Of a DNA stretch of 64,000 bases, positions 1 through 8,736 are shown piece after piece. Below the pieces are notes generated by a model. The model had not been told where the DNA came from. It saw only the letters and a list, made by a program, of their open reading frames with translations, and searched no databases. A program made the translations under genes and the position numbers. Position 1 is the stretch's first letter. Each line of letters starts with the position of its first letter. The DNA lies in NCBI GenBank assembly GCA_965263045.1, contig CBDHGK010000041.1, positions 3,534,001-3,598,000 on the forward strand. The letters run 5' to 3'. The DNA comes from G963664115 sp965263045. GTDB lineage: Bacteria; Acidobacteriota; Terriglobia; 20CM-2-55-15.

Positions 1-994
1 ACATAATGTCTTTCGCACTGATAAATTCCGGCAGGGTTCCGTTGAGTTCAACGAGGACAGTTTCTGGCACTCGAATCCACATGTCGCCGGTGGCGAGAAT
101 ACTCACCATGTCGGTGGTCCCGACACCCGTCGCGAAGCAAGCAAACGCGCCATAAGTGCTTGTATGAGAATCAGTCCCAGCGATGATCATCCCAGGGGAC
201 ACAAAGCCCTGTTCAGGCAGCAACACATGGCAGATTCCGGGCGCTTCACCGGGTGAGACCTCGTCGAGCAGGATGCAACCTTGTTCATCGGCGAAACGAC
301 GCATTTGTTCAAGTAACAGAGTTGAACCGGAATCCATTCGGATATCGTTGACTTGTATGAAATGGTCGGCGACGAGCACCACGCGTTTCGGATCCCACAC
401 TTTCTCATCGGGGCCAAAGTGTTCTTTGAACAAGCGAGCGATCGGGCCGGCTACGGCATCGTGCGACAGAGCCAGATCGATTCGGGCGAAGACGACTTCT
501 CCGGGCGCGACATAAGCGTTTCCCGACGCGCGTGCCAGTAGTTTCTCTGTCATTGTCATCGGTCGCGAATCCGTCGTACCCTTAGGTAGAGAATAAGCCC
601 CCGCATTTCTCTTCTGGCTCAAAGCGATCAAACCGCCCGCGTCAGCAATGGTCTGGAGGGCCCCGGCTTCCCCGCCCGGTTGATCGATGATTTCGAGTGA
701 CAAACCGATATTGGTTCCGTTTCGGTAGAAGATCTCGGCAAACGAACGTGCCCTGATGCTTCTGATGCCGGCTGCTTTGAGAGCGATCGGCGCATGTTCA
801 CGGCTCGATCCGCAGCCAAAATTACGTCCGGCTTCGATGCGGTCGTAAGCGGTCAAGCCGTCCGTGCCGACAATATGTTCGAGCGCAAAATGTTTTAGGT
901 GTCCGGGCTCGGCGGAAGTGCAGCGGGCAGCGGGAATAATGTCGTCCGTGTTGACGTTGTCACCCAGAACCAGAACTGAGGTTTCAGCAACCAT
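1..994 (-). CDS. LeuD-LeuC fusion (3-isopropylmalate dehydratase-type), 3' partial
   Basis: Reading the minus strand from ATG at 994 gives one open frame that runs off the left edge. The first ~140 codons are a small-subunit (LeuD/HacB swivel) domain with GDNVNTDDIIPA near the start and FGCGSSREHAP. With no stop the frame continues into a large-subunit (LeuC/aconitase) domain starting near 559 (MTMTEKLLARASG), with AGTDSHTSTYGAFAC further on. Together the domains would isomerise 2-isopropylmalate or a homologue such as homocitrate. The usual arrangement is separate genes, and known fusions place the large subunit first, so small-then-large order is odd. An AGGAGG lies about 9 nt before the start, and the gene lies 34 nt after the synthase gene, suggesting an operon. 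The [4Fe-4S] cysteines would be beyond the edge. An ATG at 559 could also serve as an internal start. Confidence 0.85.
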   Translation of the reverse strand, partial: MVAETSVLVLGDNVNTDDIIPAARCTSAEPGHLKHFALEHIVGTDGLTAYDRIEAGRNFGCGSSREHAPIALKAAGIRSIRARSFAEIFYRNGTNIGLSLEIIDQPGGEAGALQTIADAGGLIALSQKRNAGAYSLPKGTTDSRPMTMTEKLLARASGNAYVAPGEVVFARIDLALSHDAVAGPIARLFKEHFGPDEKVWDPKRVVLVADHFIQVNDIRMDSGSTLLLEQMRRFADEQGCILLDEVSPGEAPGICHVLLPEQGFVSPGMIIAGTDSHTSTYGAFACFATGVGTTDMVSILATGDMWIRVPETVLVELNGTLPEFISAKDIM

Positions 995-2345
995 AACGAG
1001 GTCCTCCTGGGTTCGTGCCGCTTCGCGATCAGTTGGCCTGGTTTCCCTGAGGCCGGACATCTTTGTTGGGCCCAGTATGGTCTGGGGCCCCAGATCCAGT
1101 GCTGGTACTGGCATTCGCGCGGGAAGACGTCGTGCCTTGGAGCCTCGTGTTTGCCGCAGACGTGCTCAAATCGGGTGAGTGTTCATTGGTTTCGCCGTCA
1201 TCGGGAACAGATCGTCTGGTCGAGTGCGTCACGCCATCGGGCCGTTCATCAAAAAATCCCTCCTCGTACAAGGTCAGAATTTCCTCCGACGAAAAGCAAC
1301 GCTTTTTTCTGATCGAAAGGTCTTTGATTTTCGACCGCATCCGATTGAAGTCACTGGGTGGCTGCAATATGCGCCCCAGACGCTTCTCAAACAAGTACCG
1401 GAAATTGCTTGCCCCGCTGCATTTGCCAAACCAGATTTCCGGCTCCTCGAATGGGAAGATCGAATAGCTCTGCGGATCACGCAGAAAGCTATTCACATGA
1501 ATACCTGTTTCATGTCGACGGGCGGCCGCGGAGTACGGCGGTGCGGGTACAGCTCCGATATCACGAAGCAAGGACGTGACTTCCCGCATCTTGTCGCAGT
1601 CTATTCCATCGAGTTCGACTTCGAATCGAACCCGGAGAGCGTCAATAACCTGTTCCAGTGCCACATTTCCGGCTCTTTCACCGATGCCTCCGAACGTCCC
1701 GGAAACCATTGTGACTCCGGCTAAGACGGCCTGAATTGTGTTCTCCAAGGCCATGCCCAGATCGTTGTGAGCGTGAATGGCCAACGGAGCAGCGTCTGTG
1801 GCCATCAGCAGATCATGGACCCAACGGTGAGTATTGTCCGGGCTGAGCATACCCACAGTGTCGCAGAGCATGAAATGGCCGAGATAGGGTCTGAATTTCC
1901 GTATGCATTTCACGAGAAAATCAAAATCAGCGCGGCTCGCGTCCTCGGCCGCGAAATCCACAACCAGTCCGACGTCTGCACCGGTGGCGTAGCATAGGTT
2001 GTCGAAAATCTTCTCGACAACACGATCGCGGACCCCTTCAATCACACGCTCGGGGATGGAATCGTCCACGGTCTTGCCGCTGAAGAGAGGTGACCGTTTC
2101 AACTCCGGGTCTCGTAGAAACATTAATCGGTCCGAAACAGCATGGAAGAGAATAATGCGTTTAACGCCACAAGCTTTGGCGTGGTCAATAAAACCCTTGC
2201 CCGTCATCACAGCAGGGGCAATAACGCTGTGCAGGCCGTTGTTGACTAGGGAACGGACCAGCGTTTCTTCCGTAGCATCGATCATCGGCATGATGTCGAT
2301 GTAGTCCACACCGGTTTTTGCGATCAACTGCGCGAGTTCATATTT

Positions 2346-3786
2346 GAATGTGTGCCAATCTTAGTTGGAAATTGAAACGGCTCCAAACCCCATGGTTTGA
2401 TGGTATTGGAAGAAACAACATCAAGCCTGTAAGAGAAAGGAGCCGAGATGAGGAGTCTGTTACGTTCGGTAAAGAAACGCAAGAAGTCGCGTGTGCTGGG
2501 TGAGGTCGAGGTCCTGAGCCGGGAGGAATACTCGGGACTGGAATTGGACTCGAAGGTGGAGATGATTCGGGCGTTGATCCCACTGGGGTTGATGCACGTG
2601 GAGGAGTTGCTCGACGAGGAAGTGAAGTCGTTGGCGGGTGAGCGATACGCACGAAAGGAGGCGGCGTTGCGGGGCCGGCGACACGGGAGCAATCCGGGGA
2701 CCGTGGGGCTGGGTGGCCAGCGGGTGCCGGTTCGGGTGCCTCGAGTGCGCAGCGTGGCGGGCGGGGAGATTCCGCTTCGGACCTACGAGGAACTCAGTCC
2801 GGGTGGCGCGGTGAACGAGCTACTGCTCAGACGTGTGCTGTATGGGATCTCCTGCCGGAACTATGAATCGGCCGCTGAAGCGATTCCGGGAGCGATCGGA
2901 CTGTCGAGTTCGACGGTGTCTCGAGGATTCGTCCAGGCGAGTGCCGCGAAACTTCGGGAGATGCAGGAGCGGGATCTGAGTGGCGAGGACGTCGTGGCGA
3001 TCTTCCTGGACGGGAAGGCGTTTGCCGACGCCCTGATGGTAGTGGCCCTGGGCGTCACGCTTTCGGGCGACAAACGCTTCTTGGGCTTCGTGGAGACCGA
3101 CACGGAGAACGAGCAAGTGCTGACTCCGTTTCTCCGTTCGTTGATGGAGCGGGGCCTGGACATCTCTGAAGGCGTGCTGGTGATTGTCGACGGCGGCAAA
3201 GGTCTGCGGGCGGCGGTCAAGAAGGCATTCAGGAATCGAGCCCTGGTCCAACGCTGCCAATGGCACAAACGCGAGAACGTCGTGAGATACCTATCGAAGA
3301 CCGAGCAAGCCGTGTGGCGACGCCGGCTGCAGCGGGCCTACGAGCGCCCGGAGTACGACGAAGCTCGGGCGGCGCTCGGAGAGCTCCATGGAGAGCTCGA
3401 GGAGCGAAACCAATCGGGGGCTGCGAGCCTTGAGGAAGGCCTGGAAGAGACCCTCACGTTGCATCGGCTCGGCGTGTACGGGGTCTTGGGCCGTTCGTTC
3501 AAGACGACGAATTGCCTGGAATCGGTCAATGCCCTTGTCGAGGAAAGGTGTGCGAAGGTCGATCATTGGAAGAACTCGAGTCAGCGGCAACGCTGGTTGG
3601 CGACGGCGCTCATCGACATCGAACCGCGCCTGAGGAAGGTGATCGGCTACCGTCATCTTCCAAAGCTCCGCGAAGCCCTCCAGCGAGAGCTGAAAATTGA
3701 GGCGAAGACGTCGACGAGATCGAAGAAGAAGGTTGCATGACCCATCGTGAGCCGTGGAGAGTTTCAACTAAGAATGGGCTTGACTC
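2346..3786 (+). mobile_element. IS256-family insertion sequence, copy 1
   Basis: 1441-bp element with imperfect terminal inverted repeats: the left end starts GAATGTGTGCCAATCTTAGT, the right end complement starts GAGTCAAGCCCATTCTTAGT. It is flanked by an 8-bp direct repeat TCATATTT (2338-2345 and 3787-3794), a target duplication of the length expected for IS256. It carries one transposase gene. The transposase protein is identical in the copies at 12061 and 50225, so spread was recent. Confidence 0.96.
2448..3740 (+). CDS. IS256-family (mutator-type) transposase, copy 1
   Basis: A 430-residue DDE transposase that cuts and joins the ends of its IS. Visible motifs are FLDGKAF (first D), IVDGGKGL (second D) and LESVNALVEE (E), in the order and spacing of the IS256/mutator family, plus CQWHKRENV between the second D and E. 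The start ATG follows AGAAAGGAGCCGAG, a good ribosome binding site. The C-terminus is basic (KTSTRSKKK), typical for DNA binding. Full length, with no visible lesion. Confidence 0.96.
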   Translation: MRSLLRSVKKRKKSRVLGEVEVLSREEYSGLELDSKVEMIRALIPLGLMHVEELLDEEVKSLAGERYARKEAALRGRRHGSNPGTVGLGGQRVPVRVPRVRSVAGGEIPLRTYEELSPGGAVNELLLRRVLYGISCRNYESAAEAIPGAIGLSSSTVSRGFVQASAAKLREMQERDLSGEDVVAIFLDGKAFADALMVVALGVTLSGDKRFLGFVETDTENEQVLTPFLRSLMERGLDISEGVLVIVDGGKGLRAAVKKAFRNRALVQRCQWHKRENVVRYLSKTEQAVWRRRLQRAYERPEYDEARAALGELHGELEERNQSGAASLEEGLEETLTLHRLGVYGVLGRSFKTTNCLESVNALVEERCAKVDHWKNSSQRQRWLATALIDIEPRLRKVIGYRHLPKLREALQRELKIEAKTSTRSKKKVA

Positions 3787-3878
3787 TCATATTTCGTTTC
3801 ATAGGGAAAGAACAGACCGGCCTGCTGTTCCCCATCCCGTAGGGTTTCGTCAAAGACTTTCAGCGAAAGCGGTCGCAT

Positions 3879-4772
3879 CGGATTTTAGGTGGGTAACGCT
3901 GGAGCCAGCGCCATTGCGATCATGCGGTTTGTGTCATGAGAGTCTGGCATTTCCGGTCTACATTGTTTCAGAGAAAAAGTTGTACTCGCTGGCGATGAAG
4001 ACCTTGCTCAGGGAAAGCTTCGAATCCGGTTTTGTGGACCGGTCGAATGGTTGAACGATTCGCTGTCTGTGCTCCGACCCAGCCGTCGCACGTCGCATTC
4101 AGGCGCCTCTCAAGTCGCGGGATTCTTCCTTGTGCGGCTCTCTATTCGCCAGGAACACGGCTTGACTTTGTTCCGTGCCCACCCACTGTATCTCACGATG
4201 GTGTCAGTGTATCACCTAATGTTGGCACAGAGAGGGAGGCACGGCATGCATGGCGCATCCACAACATCGACATCTGGTGCGGTGGGTGGCTTTGTTGCCA
4301 AAACGAATTCGACATGGTGGAATCCGGGGCGACAAGACCTACGGTCGGATCCGTATCGCCGGAATGAGAAATTTCGCCGTTTAACGATCGCGCGGCCCTC
4401 GAGACTTCTGCAACGCGCTGCTCGGACCGTGCCTTCAGGGAGCGTCATCGTATTATTGCCCGCAGCCGGTACCCAGCGCGACTCCCCAGTCAGGGATCCC
4501 TTCAGAACGATCGACACGATGCGTTCTGGGATGTCTGGGTCGACGAGCGGACTGTCCTCGAGAGTCATTGTGACGCGATCGTTCCTGGTCAAGGGTATCT
4601 GCAGCACCCAGGCTGGCCCTTGGCTCCCAACGAAGTCACCGTCCCCAGCCGTGTCATCACCGTAACAAATCGTCATCATCCGCTGCCCAGGCCGGGATTC
4701 ACCGAAATCAACGGGCAAAAGGTGTGCTACCCGAGTCTGAGACGGGCTGTTCGCGCGGCAAGGCCTTACGCC
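3879..4772. other. Region with no confident gene; one weak ORF and a repeat remnant
   Basis: Between the synthase start and the end of the SGNH gene no recognisable gene was found. A minus-strand frame (4718-4212, TTG start) has a plausible coding-like N-terminal half but no family I recognise. Positions 4389-4410 match exactly, in reverse complement, 22 bases inside the left arm of the repeat at 23357-23730, so part of this stretch is probably a decayed repeat. The synthase promoter should lie just above 3880, but no clear -35/-10 was identified. Confidence 0.4.
4212..4718 (-). CDS. Unrecognised ORF, possible gene fragment
   Basis: 168 codons from a TTG preceded by an in-frame TAG. Residues 15-95 look protein-like (SLTGESRWVPAAGNN, VDPDIPERIVSIVLKG), whereas the C-terminal third is arginine- and serine-rich and looks like read-through of non-coding DNA. 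It may be the remnant of a longer exported protein cut by rearrangement, because the 22-bp repeat match at 4389-4410 falls inside this frame. No signal peptide, no ribosome binding site and no family recognised. Confidence 0.25.
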   Translation of the reverse strand: MPVDFGESRPGQRMMTICYGDDTAGDGDFVGSQGPAWVLQIPLTRNDRVTMTLEDSPLVDPDIPERIVSIVLKGSLTGESRWVPAAGNNTMTLPEGTVRAARCRSLEGRAIVKRRNFSFRRYGSDRRSCRPGFHHVEFVLATKPPTAPDVDVVDAPCMPCLPLCANIR

Positions 4773-5173
4773 TCATCGGTGCCTTAAGGCGACGGGTACA
4801 ATTTCTTCAGAGATCATTCGATGGCCTTCGGGATTGGGATGGATTGAGTCGTGAAGAAAATCTGTGATCGAGTCTCCGATCGTATCGAACAGCGGGATGA
4901 AGCCCGCACCGGTTTCTTCGGCAATTCTTCTGATTTCATCCTGAACCCGACGGTCGGCTCCGGGCGTCAGATAGTCGACAATATAGAGTGCCGCTCCGGA
5001 GTCCTGGACTTCTCGGATCGTGGCCCTAAGCTGTGTTTCAAACGAAACCATCTCCGGTTGAGGGAACGGGCCGGGCGACGATATGAGGGAGCTGAAGACG
5101 GGATTTGTAGCGAACGAGAAGACGAAGAGCTCGATGACCATGGGTGGGAAACCGAAGAAAGGGCGCCATCTAG

Positions 5174-7027
5174 TCCCTGAACAAGCGTGATTGATGAGGA
5201 ATTGAAAGTGGAATAACCGCCGAAGTACCCGAAATGCCCCCTCTCCGTGCGAAAAAAACCTTGGACAGATTCTTTGGAGAAGGAGGCATTTCAGATGAAC
5301 GATTATACGCGCAAGAACATGAGGAACCGCAAGCGGCGAATTGAGCGTCGGCTTGGGGATCGGAATTGGAAAGATCAGGCGAAGCCGATGCTGTCGGCGC
5401 GCAACATCCGGTACGAGATGGGAGACCGGATGAGGGGTCTGTCGGTGGGCGGCATCGGAATGATGCATCAGGTGGCGCGGCGGACCGGACTGATCGAAGC
5501 CATCGACAAGGACGTGCATGTGCTGAAGCGGCATCTGCCCTACCAGGAATCGGATCACGTGTTGAACATCGCCTACAACGCGTTGAGTGGGGGCACGTGT
5601 ATGGAAGATATCGAACTGCGGCGCAATGACGAAGTGTATCTGGACGCGTTGGGAGCACAGCGGATTCCGGATCCGACCACGGCGGGAGACTTCTGCCGGC
5701 GATTTGAGGAAGACGACGTGGAGTCGCTGATGGACACGTTCAATAAAGTGCGGCTGAAAGTCTGGCGCCAGCAGCCCGATGCGTTTTTCGAGGAAGCGGT
5801 TCTGGAGGCGGACGGGACATTGGCCCCAACCACCGGAGAATGCAAAGACGGGATGGACGTGGCCTACGACGGGACATGGGGTTATCACCCACTGTTGATT
5901 TCGCTGGCGAACACGGCCGAACCGTTATACCTGGTGAACCGGAGCGGCAACCGGCCCTCGCATGAGGGAGCGGCCAAACGGTTCGATCAGGCAATCGCGT
6001 TGTGCCAGCGTGCGGGGTTCGATCAGATCCTGCTGCGCGGGGACACCGACTTCAGCCAGACCCGGTATTTGGATGGATGGGACGACCAGGGCGTGGGCTT
6101 CATCTTCGGCATCGACGCGATGAAAAACCTGGTGGCCCGGGCCGACCAATTGGAGCCGGACTGCTGGGCGCGCCTGGAACGTCCCGCCAAGTACGAGGTA
6201 GCCAGCCAACCCCGCCAGCGTCCCGACAAGGTCAAGGAACGGATCGTTCGGGAGCGTGACTTTGAGAATATCCGCTTGCGGGGCGAGGATGTGGCCGAGT
6301 TTGCGTATCGGCCCGGAGCCTGCGATCGGGACTACCGCGTCGTTGTGGTGCGAAAGAATCTGTCGGTGGCCAAAGGGGAGCAGGTGTTGTTCGACGACAT
6401 CCGGTACTTCTTCTACATTACCAACCGTGCGGATCCTGCGGACCAGATCGTGATGCGTGCGAATCAACGGTGCAATCAAGAGAATCTTATTGAGCAGCTC
6501 AAGAACGGCGTACACGCCTTGGGGATGCCGGTCGGGGATCAGACCAGCAACTGGGCCTACATGGTGATGGCCTCACTGGCCTGGACACTGAAGGCGTGGT
6601 TTGCGTTATTGCTGCCCGAAACCGGACGTTGGGGCCAGAAGTATCAGGCCGAGAAGCAGACCGTGCTACGCATGGAGTTCAAAACGTTCCTGAACGCCTT
6701 CATGCTCGTGCCTTGCCAGCTCGTGCGTACTGGTCGGCGCATCGTCTTCCGGCTGATGGCCTGGAACCCGTGGTTGCCAGTCTTGTTTCGTGCCGTGGAT
6801 GTGTTGCGTCAACCTCTGCGATGCTGACCCGATCATGGATCTGAGCCCGGGCGGTCGAGGTCCCGGTTTCTTTCAACCCTTCAAACAGACACGGCGAGGC
6901 GGCAACTGAAACAGATACAACACGAACCGCATACCTGGAAAAAGCGATCTGGGAACGGGAGCTTATGCCTCCAATTTTACGGCCGTGAACCGGCCGTTTG
7001 TCCACTGGTTATGCGCTTGTTTTGGGT
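5174..7027 (+). mobile_element. IS1380-family insertion sequence
   Basis: 1854-bp element between two CTAG tetranucleotides (5170-5173 and 7028-7031). Left end TCCCTGAACAAGCGTGATT and right-end complement ACCCAAAACAAGCGCATAA form imperfect terminal inverted repeats sharing AACAAGCG. A 4-bp target duplication is known in the IS1380 family. Because CTAG is palindromic, duplication cannot be distinguished from element-borne ends by sequence alone, but collapsing to one CTAG restores the SGNH frame exactly, which supports duplication. Confidence 0.9.
5295..6827 (+). CDS. IS1380-family transposase
   Basis: A 510-residue DDE (DDTP_Tnp_1 type) transposase. ATG 5295 was chosen because AAGGAGG stands 8 nt upstream; an in-frame ATG-like start at 5247 lacks such a site. 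Visible features are EADGTLAPTTGECKDG (first Asp), LLRGDTDFSQ (second Asp) and NQENLIEQLKNGV (Glu), followed by a C-terminal stretch with NWAYMVMASLAWTLK that is typical of the IS1380 family. The protein appears full length. It sits on the plus strand, opposite to the host gene it interrupts. Confidence 0.93.
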   Translation: MNDYTRKNMRNRKRRIERRLGDRNWKDQAKPMLSARNIRYEMGDRMRGLSVGGIGMMHQVARRTGLIEAIDKDVHVLKRHLPYQESDHVLNIAYNALSGGTCMEDIELRRNDEVYLDALGAQRIPDPTTAGDFCRRFEEDDVESLMDTFNKVRLKVWRQQPDAFFEEAVLEADGTLAPTTGECKDGMDVAYDGTWGYHPLLISLANTAEPLYLVNRSGNRPSHEGAAKRFDQAIALCQRAGFDQILLRGDTDFSQTRYLDGWDDQGVGFIFGIDAMKNLVARADQLEPDCWARLERPAKYEVASQPRQRPDKVKERIVRERDFENIRLRGEDVAEFAYRPGACDRDYRVVVVRKNLSVAKGEQVLFDDIRYFFYITNRADPADQIVMRANQRCNQENLIEQLKNGVHALGMPVGDQTSNWAYMVMASLAWTLKAWFALLLPETGRWGQKYQAEKQTVLRMEFKTFLNAFMLVPCQLVRTGRRIVFRLMAWNPWLPVLFRAVDVLRQPLRC

Positions 7028-7950
7028 CTAGTATCCCGAGGTGCGTTTCTTTCCACAAGTTGACGGTAGTCCGCGTCGGCCCTGTGGTAGTGGATTCCGG
7101 TCATCAGGAACACCAGGTCGGGTCGGTATCCCAGATAGTAAGGCAGTTGATGTCGAATCTGTCCGATGCTCTGTCCGATCGTCGCTGCGTTGATCACTTC
7201 TACATCGAAGCCCCGGTCTTGCAGTGCGACGCCTACCAGAAAGGGATAAGAACTCTCGTTCCGGAAGGGCCAGCCGAAAGTGGTGGAATCTCCCAGGAAA
7301 AGAATTCGTGGCGTCGCGCTCCGCTCGAAGGGTATGACCGCTCCGCGGAGGCCTTCTTCGTTGATATCAAAGAAATAGTTTTGCTTGTTATAGTTGGGCG
7401 CGAACAGACTCGCCTGGGTTCCGCGAAAGTACATTTCGTTGAGTAGCGGAAACACAATGAGAAACAGTGTGACGACGAGCCCGATGCCTACGTTCGGATC
7501 GACAATTCGTCGGACCCCTTCTGAACGTTCCTTCGCATAGTTGATGGCCTCGCACAGATACGAGAACAGGATGGCGGATAAAACTCCAACGAATCCAATG
7601 CCGAGAAGCGCGAAGAGACTGATTGCGATCAAAGATTGCTTCCAGGACAACCTGAGCCGGAATCTTATCGTCGTCGAGCAGTAGAGAAGATAACAGACCA
7701 CACTGAGCAGAAGAATGCCGGCGTTTACAGGAACGCGTGTGAAGCTGTCATATTCATGGAAGAACACCCAGGCGCAATAGGGAAGCATGATCGCGGTGCT
7801 GATGTAGTATGTGGTGTGGAGCAGCAATCCCCGTGCGCGTCGGACGGTTCTCAGGCCCGGTCCATCTGAGGTCCGCCCCCGATTAGCCTGATCGCCGTCT
7901 CGACCTTGGTCTGGGTGACTCTCGATCGTACCGTCTACGTCGGTTGCCAT

Positions 7951-8736
7951 CTGCTGACCTCCATCGTGATCGAATCTGATCACACACCAGGACGGTTGCC
8001 GCGTACGTTGGTCTTCAGGCTCTGGATGCACTTTCGTCGATCGTAGCGCATATTTGTATCACAGTATGGTCGTGTTCGCGGCCCGCTCCGGTAGCGGGTG
8101 GAAGAAGTCTCGACAGAGGCTTTACGAACGAATGGGCTGGATCCCACGAATCGCCGAACTGGCGACCAGACAGGCGCATTCGCTGGGAGGAATCTGCGAC
8201 CACGAAGGCGGCTCCATTTTTCCGAATTCCGTTGGCCTCGTCGACGCTCCAGGACCGGGTTGAACCCCTCGCCCGGCACGGTGGAAGAGGGTGCCGCTGT
8301 CTCGGTTTCGAATCTCCGTGATTGCTTCTGAATTCGCCCTCCCCCCTCATCGTACAGTGTGCCGGTTACGCGGTCTCGATCCCCGGCTATACGGGATTGT
8401 GGGTACTGCACATTACGGACCGACCTCGGGCGCGGGTAATTTGGGCGCCCTGTCGTTCGCGCTATGGCACAGAATCACCAGGTCGATGGAATTGTTGCAG
8501 ATGTCGTTGCGGGGAAACAGCTGAAACAATATGAGATCGGGAGAGTACTGGAGACCGTACTCTACCGAGAGGAAGTCAGGTACGCGTGAAAACGTCTGTT
8601 GTTGTTCGATCAGCCGGTTATTTTCTGACAGAATGTTGTTGCAGTAGCAATCCGGTTCTCGCTCTTAAGTTCTGTTCATCCTCGGTGCACGGGCAAAGTA
8701 CCGATCGAAGCATCTGTTGTTCATTTGGAACGCTGC
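7951..8736. other. Intergenic region between divergent SGNH and membrane-protein genes
   Basis: No convincing gene. The stretch 8100-8340 carries short segments resembling the MITE-like repeats elsewhere (for example AGAAGTCTCGA near 8103 and a phrase near 8196 similar to their inner part), so it may contain an old degraded copy, but no matching terminal repeats were found. Both flanking genes start here, so divergent promoters are expected; none could be pinpointed. Confidence 0.4.

Larger units (their letters stand above)
1029..3878 (-). pseudogene. 2-isopropylmalate/homocitrate synthase-family gene split by IS256 copy 1
   Basis: The 5' part (3878-3787) encodes the N-terminus with FDETLRDGEQQAG, the RDGEQ active-site motif of DRE-TIM condensing enzymes. 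After the IS the frame resumes at 2337 and runs to 1029, with HAHNDLGMALEN (metal ligands HxHND) and GIGERAGN. Excising the IS and one 8-bp duplication gives 466 codons in frame. ATG 3878 is supported by an in-frame TAA just upstream. It lacks a clear LeuA-type C-terminal allosteric domain, so homocitrate, citramalate or isopropylmalate synthase are all possible. The last ~75 residues are low-complexity (S/T/N/G-rich), which is unusual. It precedes the LeuD-LeuC fusion, so the pathway is probably leucine or a chain-elongation analogue. As drawn the gene is broken after about 30 codons. Confidence 0.85.
4773..7950 (-). pseudogene. Membrane-anchored SGNH/GDSL hydrolase split by IS1380 element
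   Basis: ATG 7950 has GGAGG 8 nt upstream. The N-terminal part has about four hydrophobic membrane segments, then the SGNH block I motif FLGDSTTFGW and a second block PDLVFLMTG. After the IS the frame resumes at 5169 and ends with DSIHPNPEGH, which supplies the catalytic Asp and His of block V. Removing the IS and one CTAG gives 439 codons with no frame break. SGNH domains joined to membrane segments usually act on acyl groups of envelope polysaccharides, but the substrate cannot be told. As it stands the nucleophile half and the Asp/His half are separated, so the enzyme should be inactive. Confidence 0.82.

Noticed and set aside
1179..1724. Plus-strand 181-codon ORF antisense to the synthase
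   Set aside because: Shadow of the minus-strand gene, whose conserved motifs are clear.
4051..4665. Plus-strand 204-codon ORF
   Set aside because: Low-quality composition (R/S/T-rich), no motif, and overlapped by a more protein-like minus frame.
4773..5888. Single 371-codon minus ORF spanning the IS1380 border
   Set aside because: Its first ~240 codons are antisense to the transposase; only the last part belongs to the SGNH gene.
8053..8345. Possible further MITE copy upstream of the membrane protein
   Set aside because: Some short matches to the repeat interiors but no matching terminal inverted repeats or CTAG pair, so not called.
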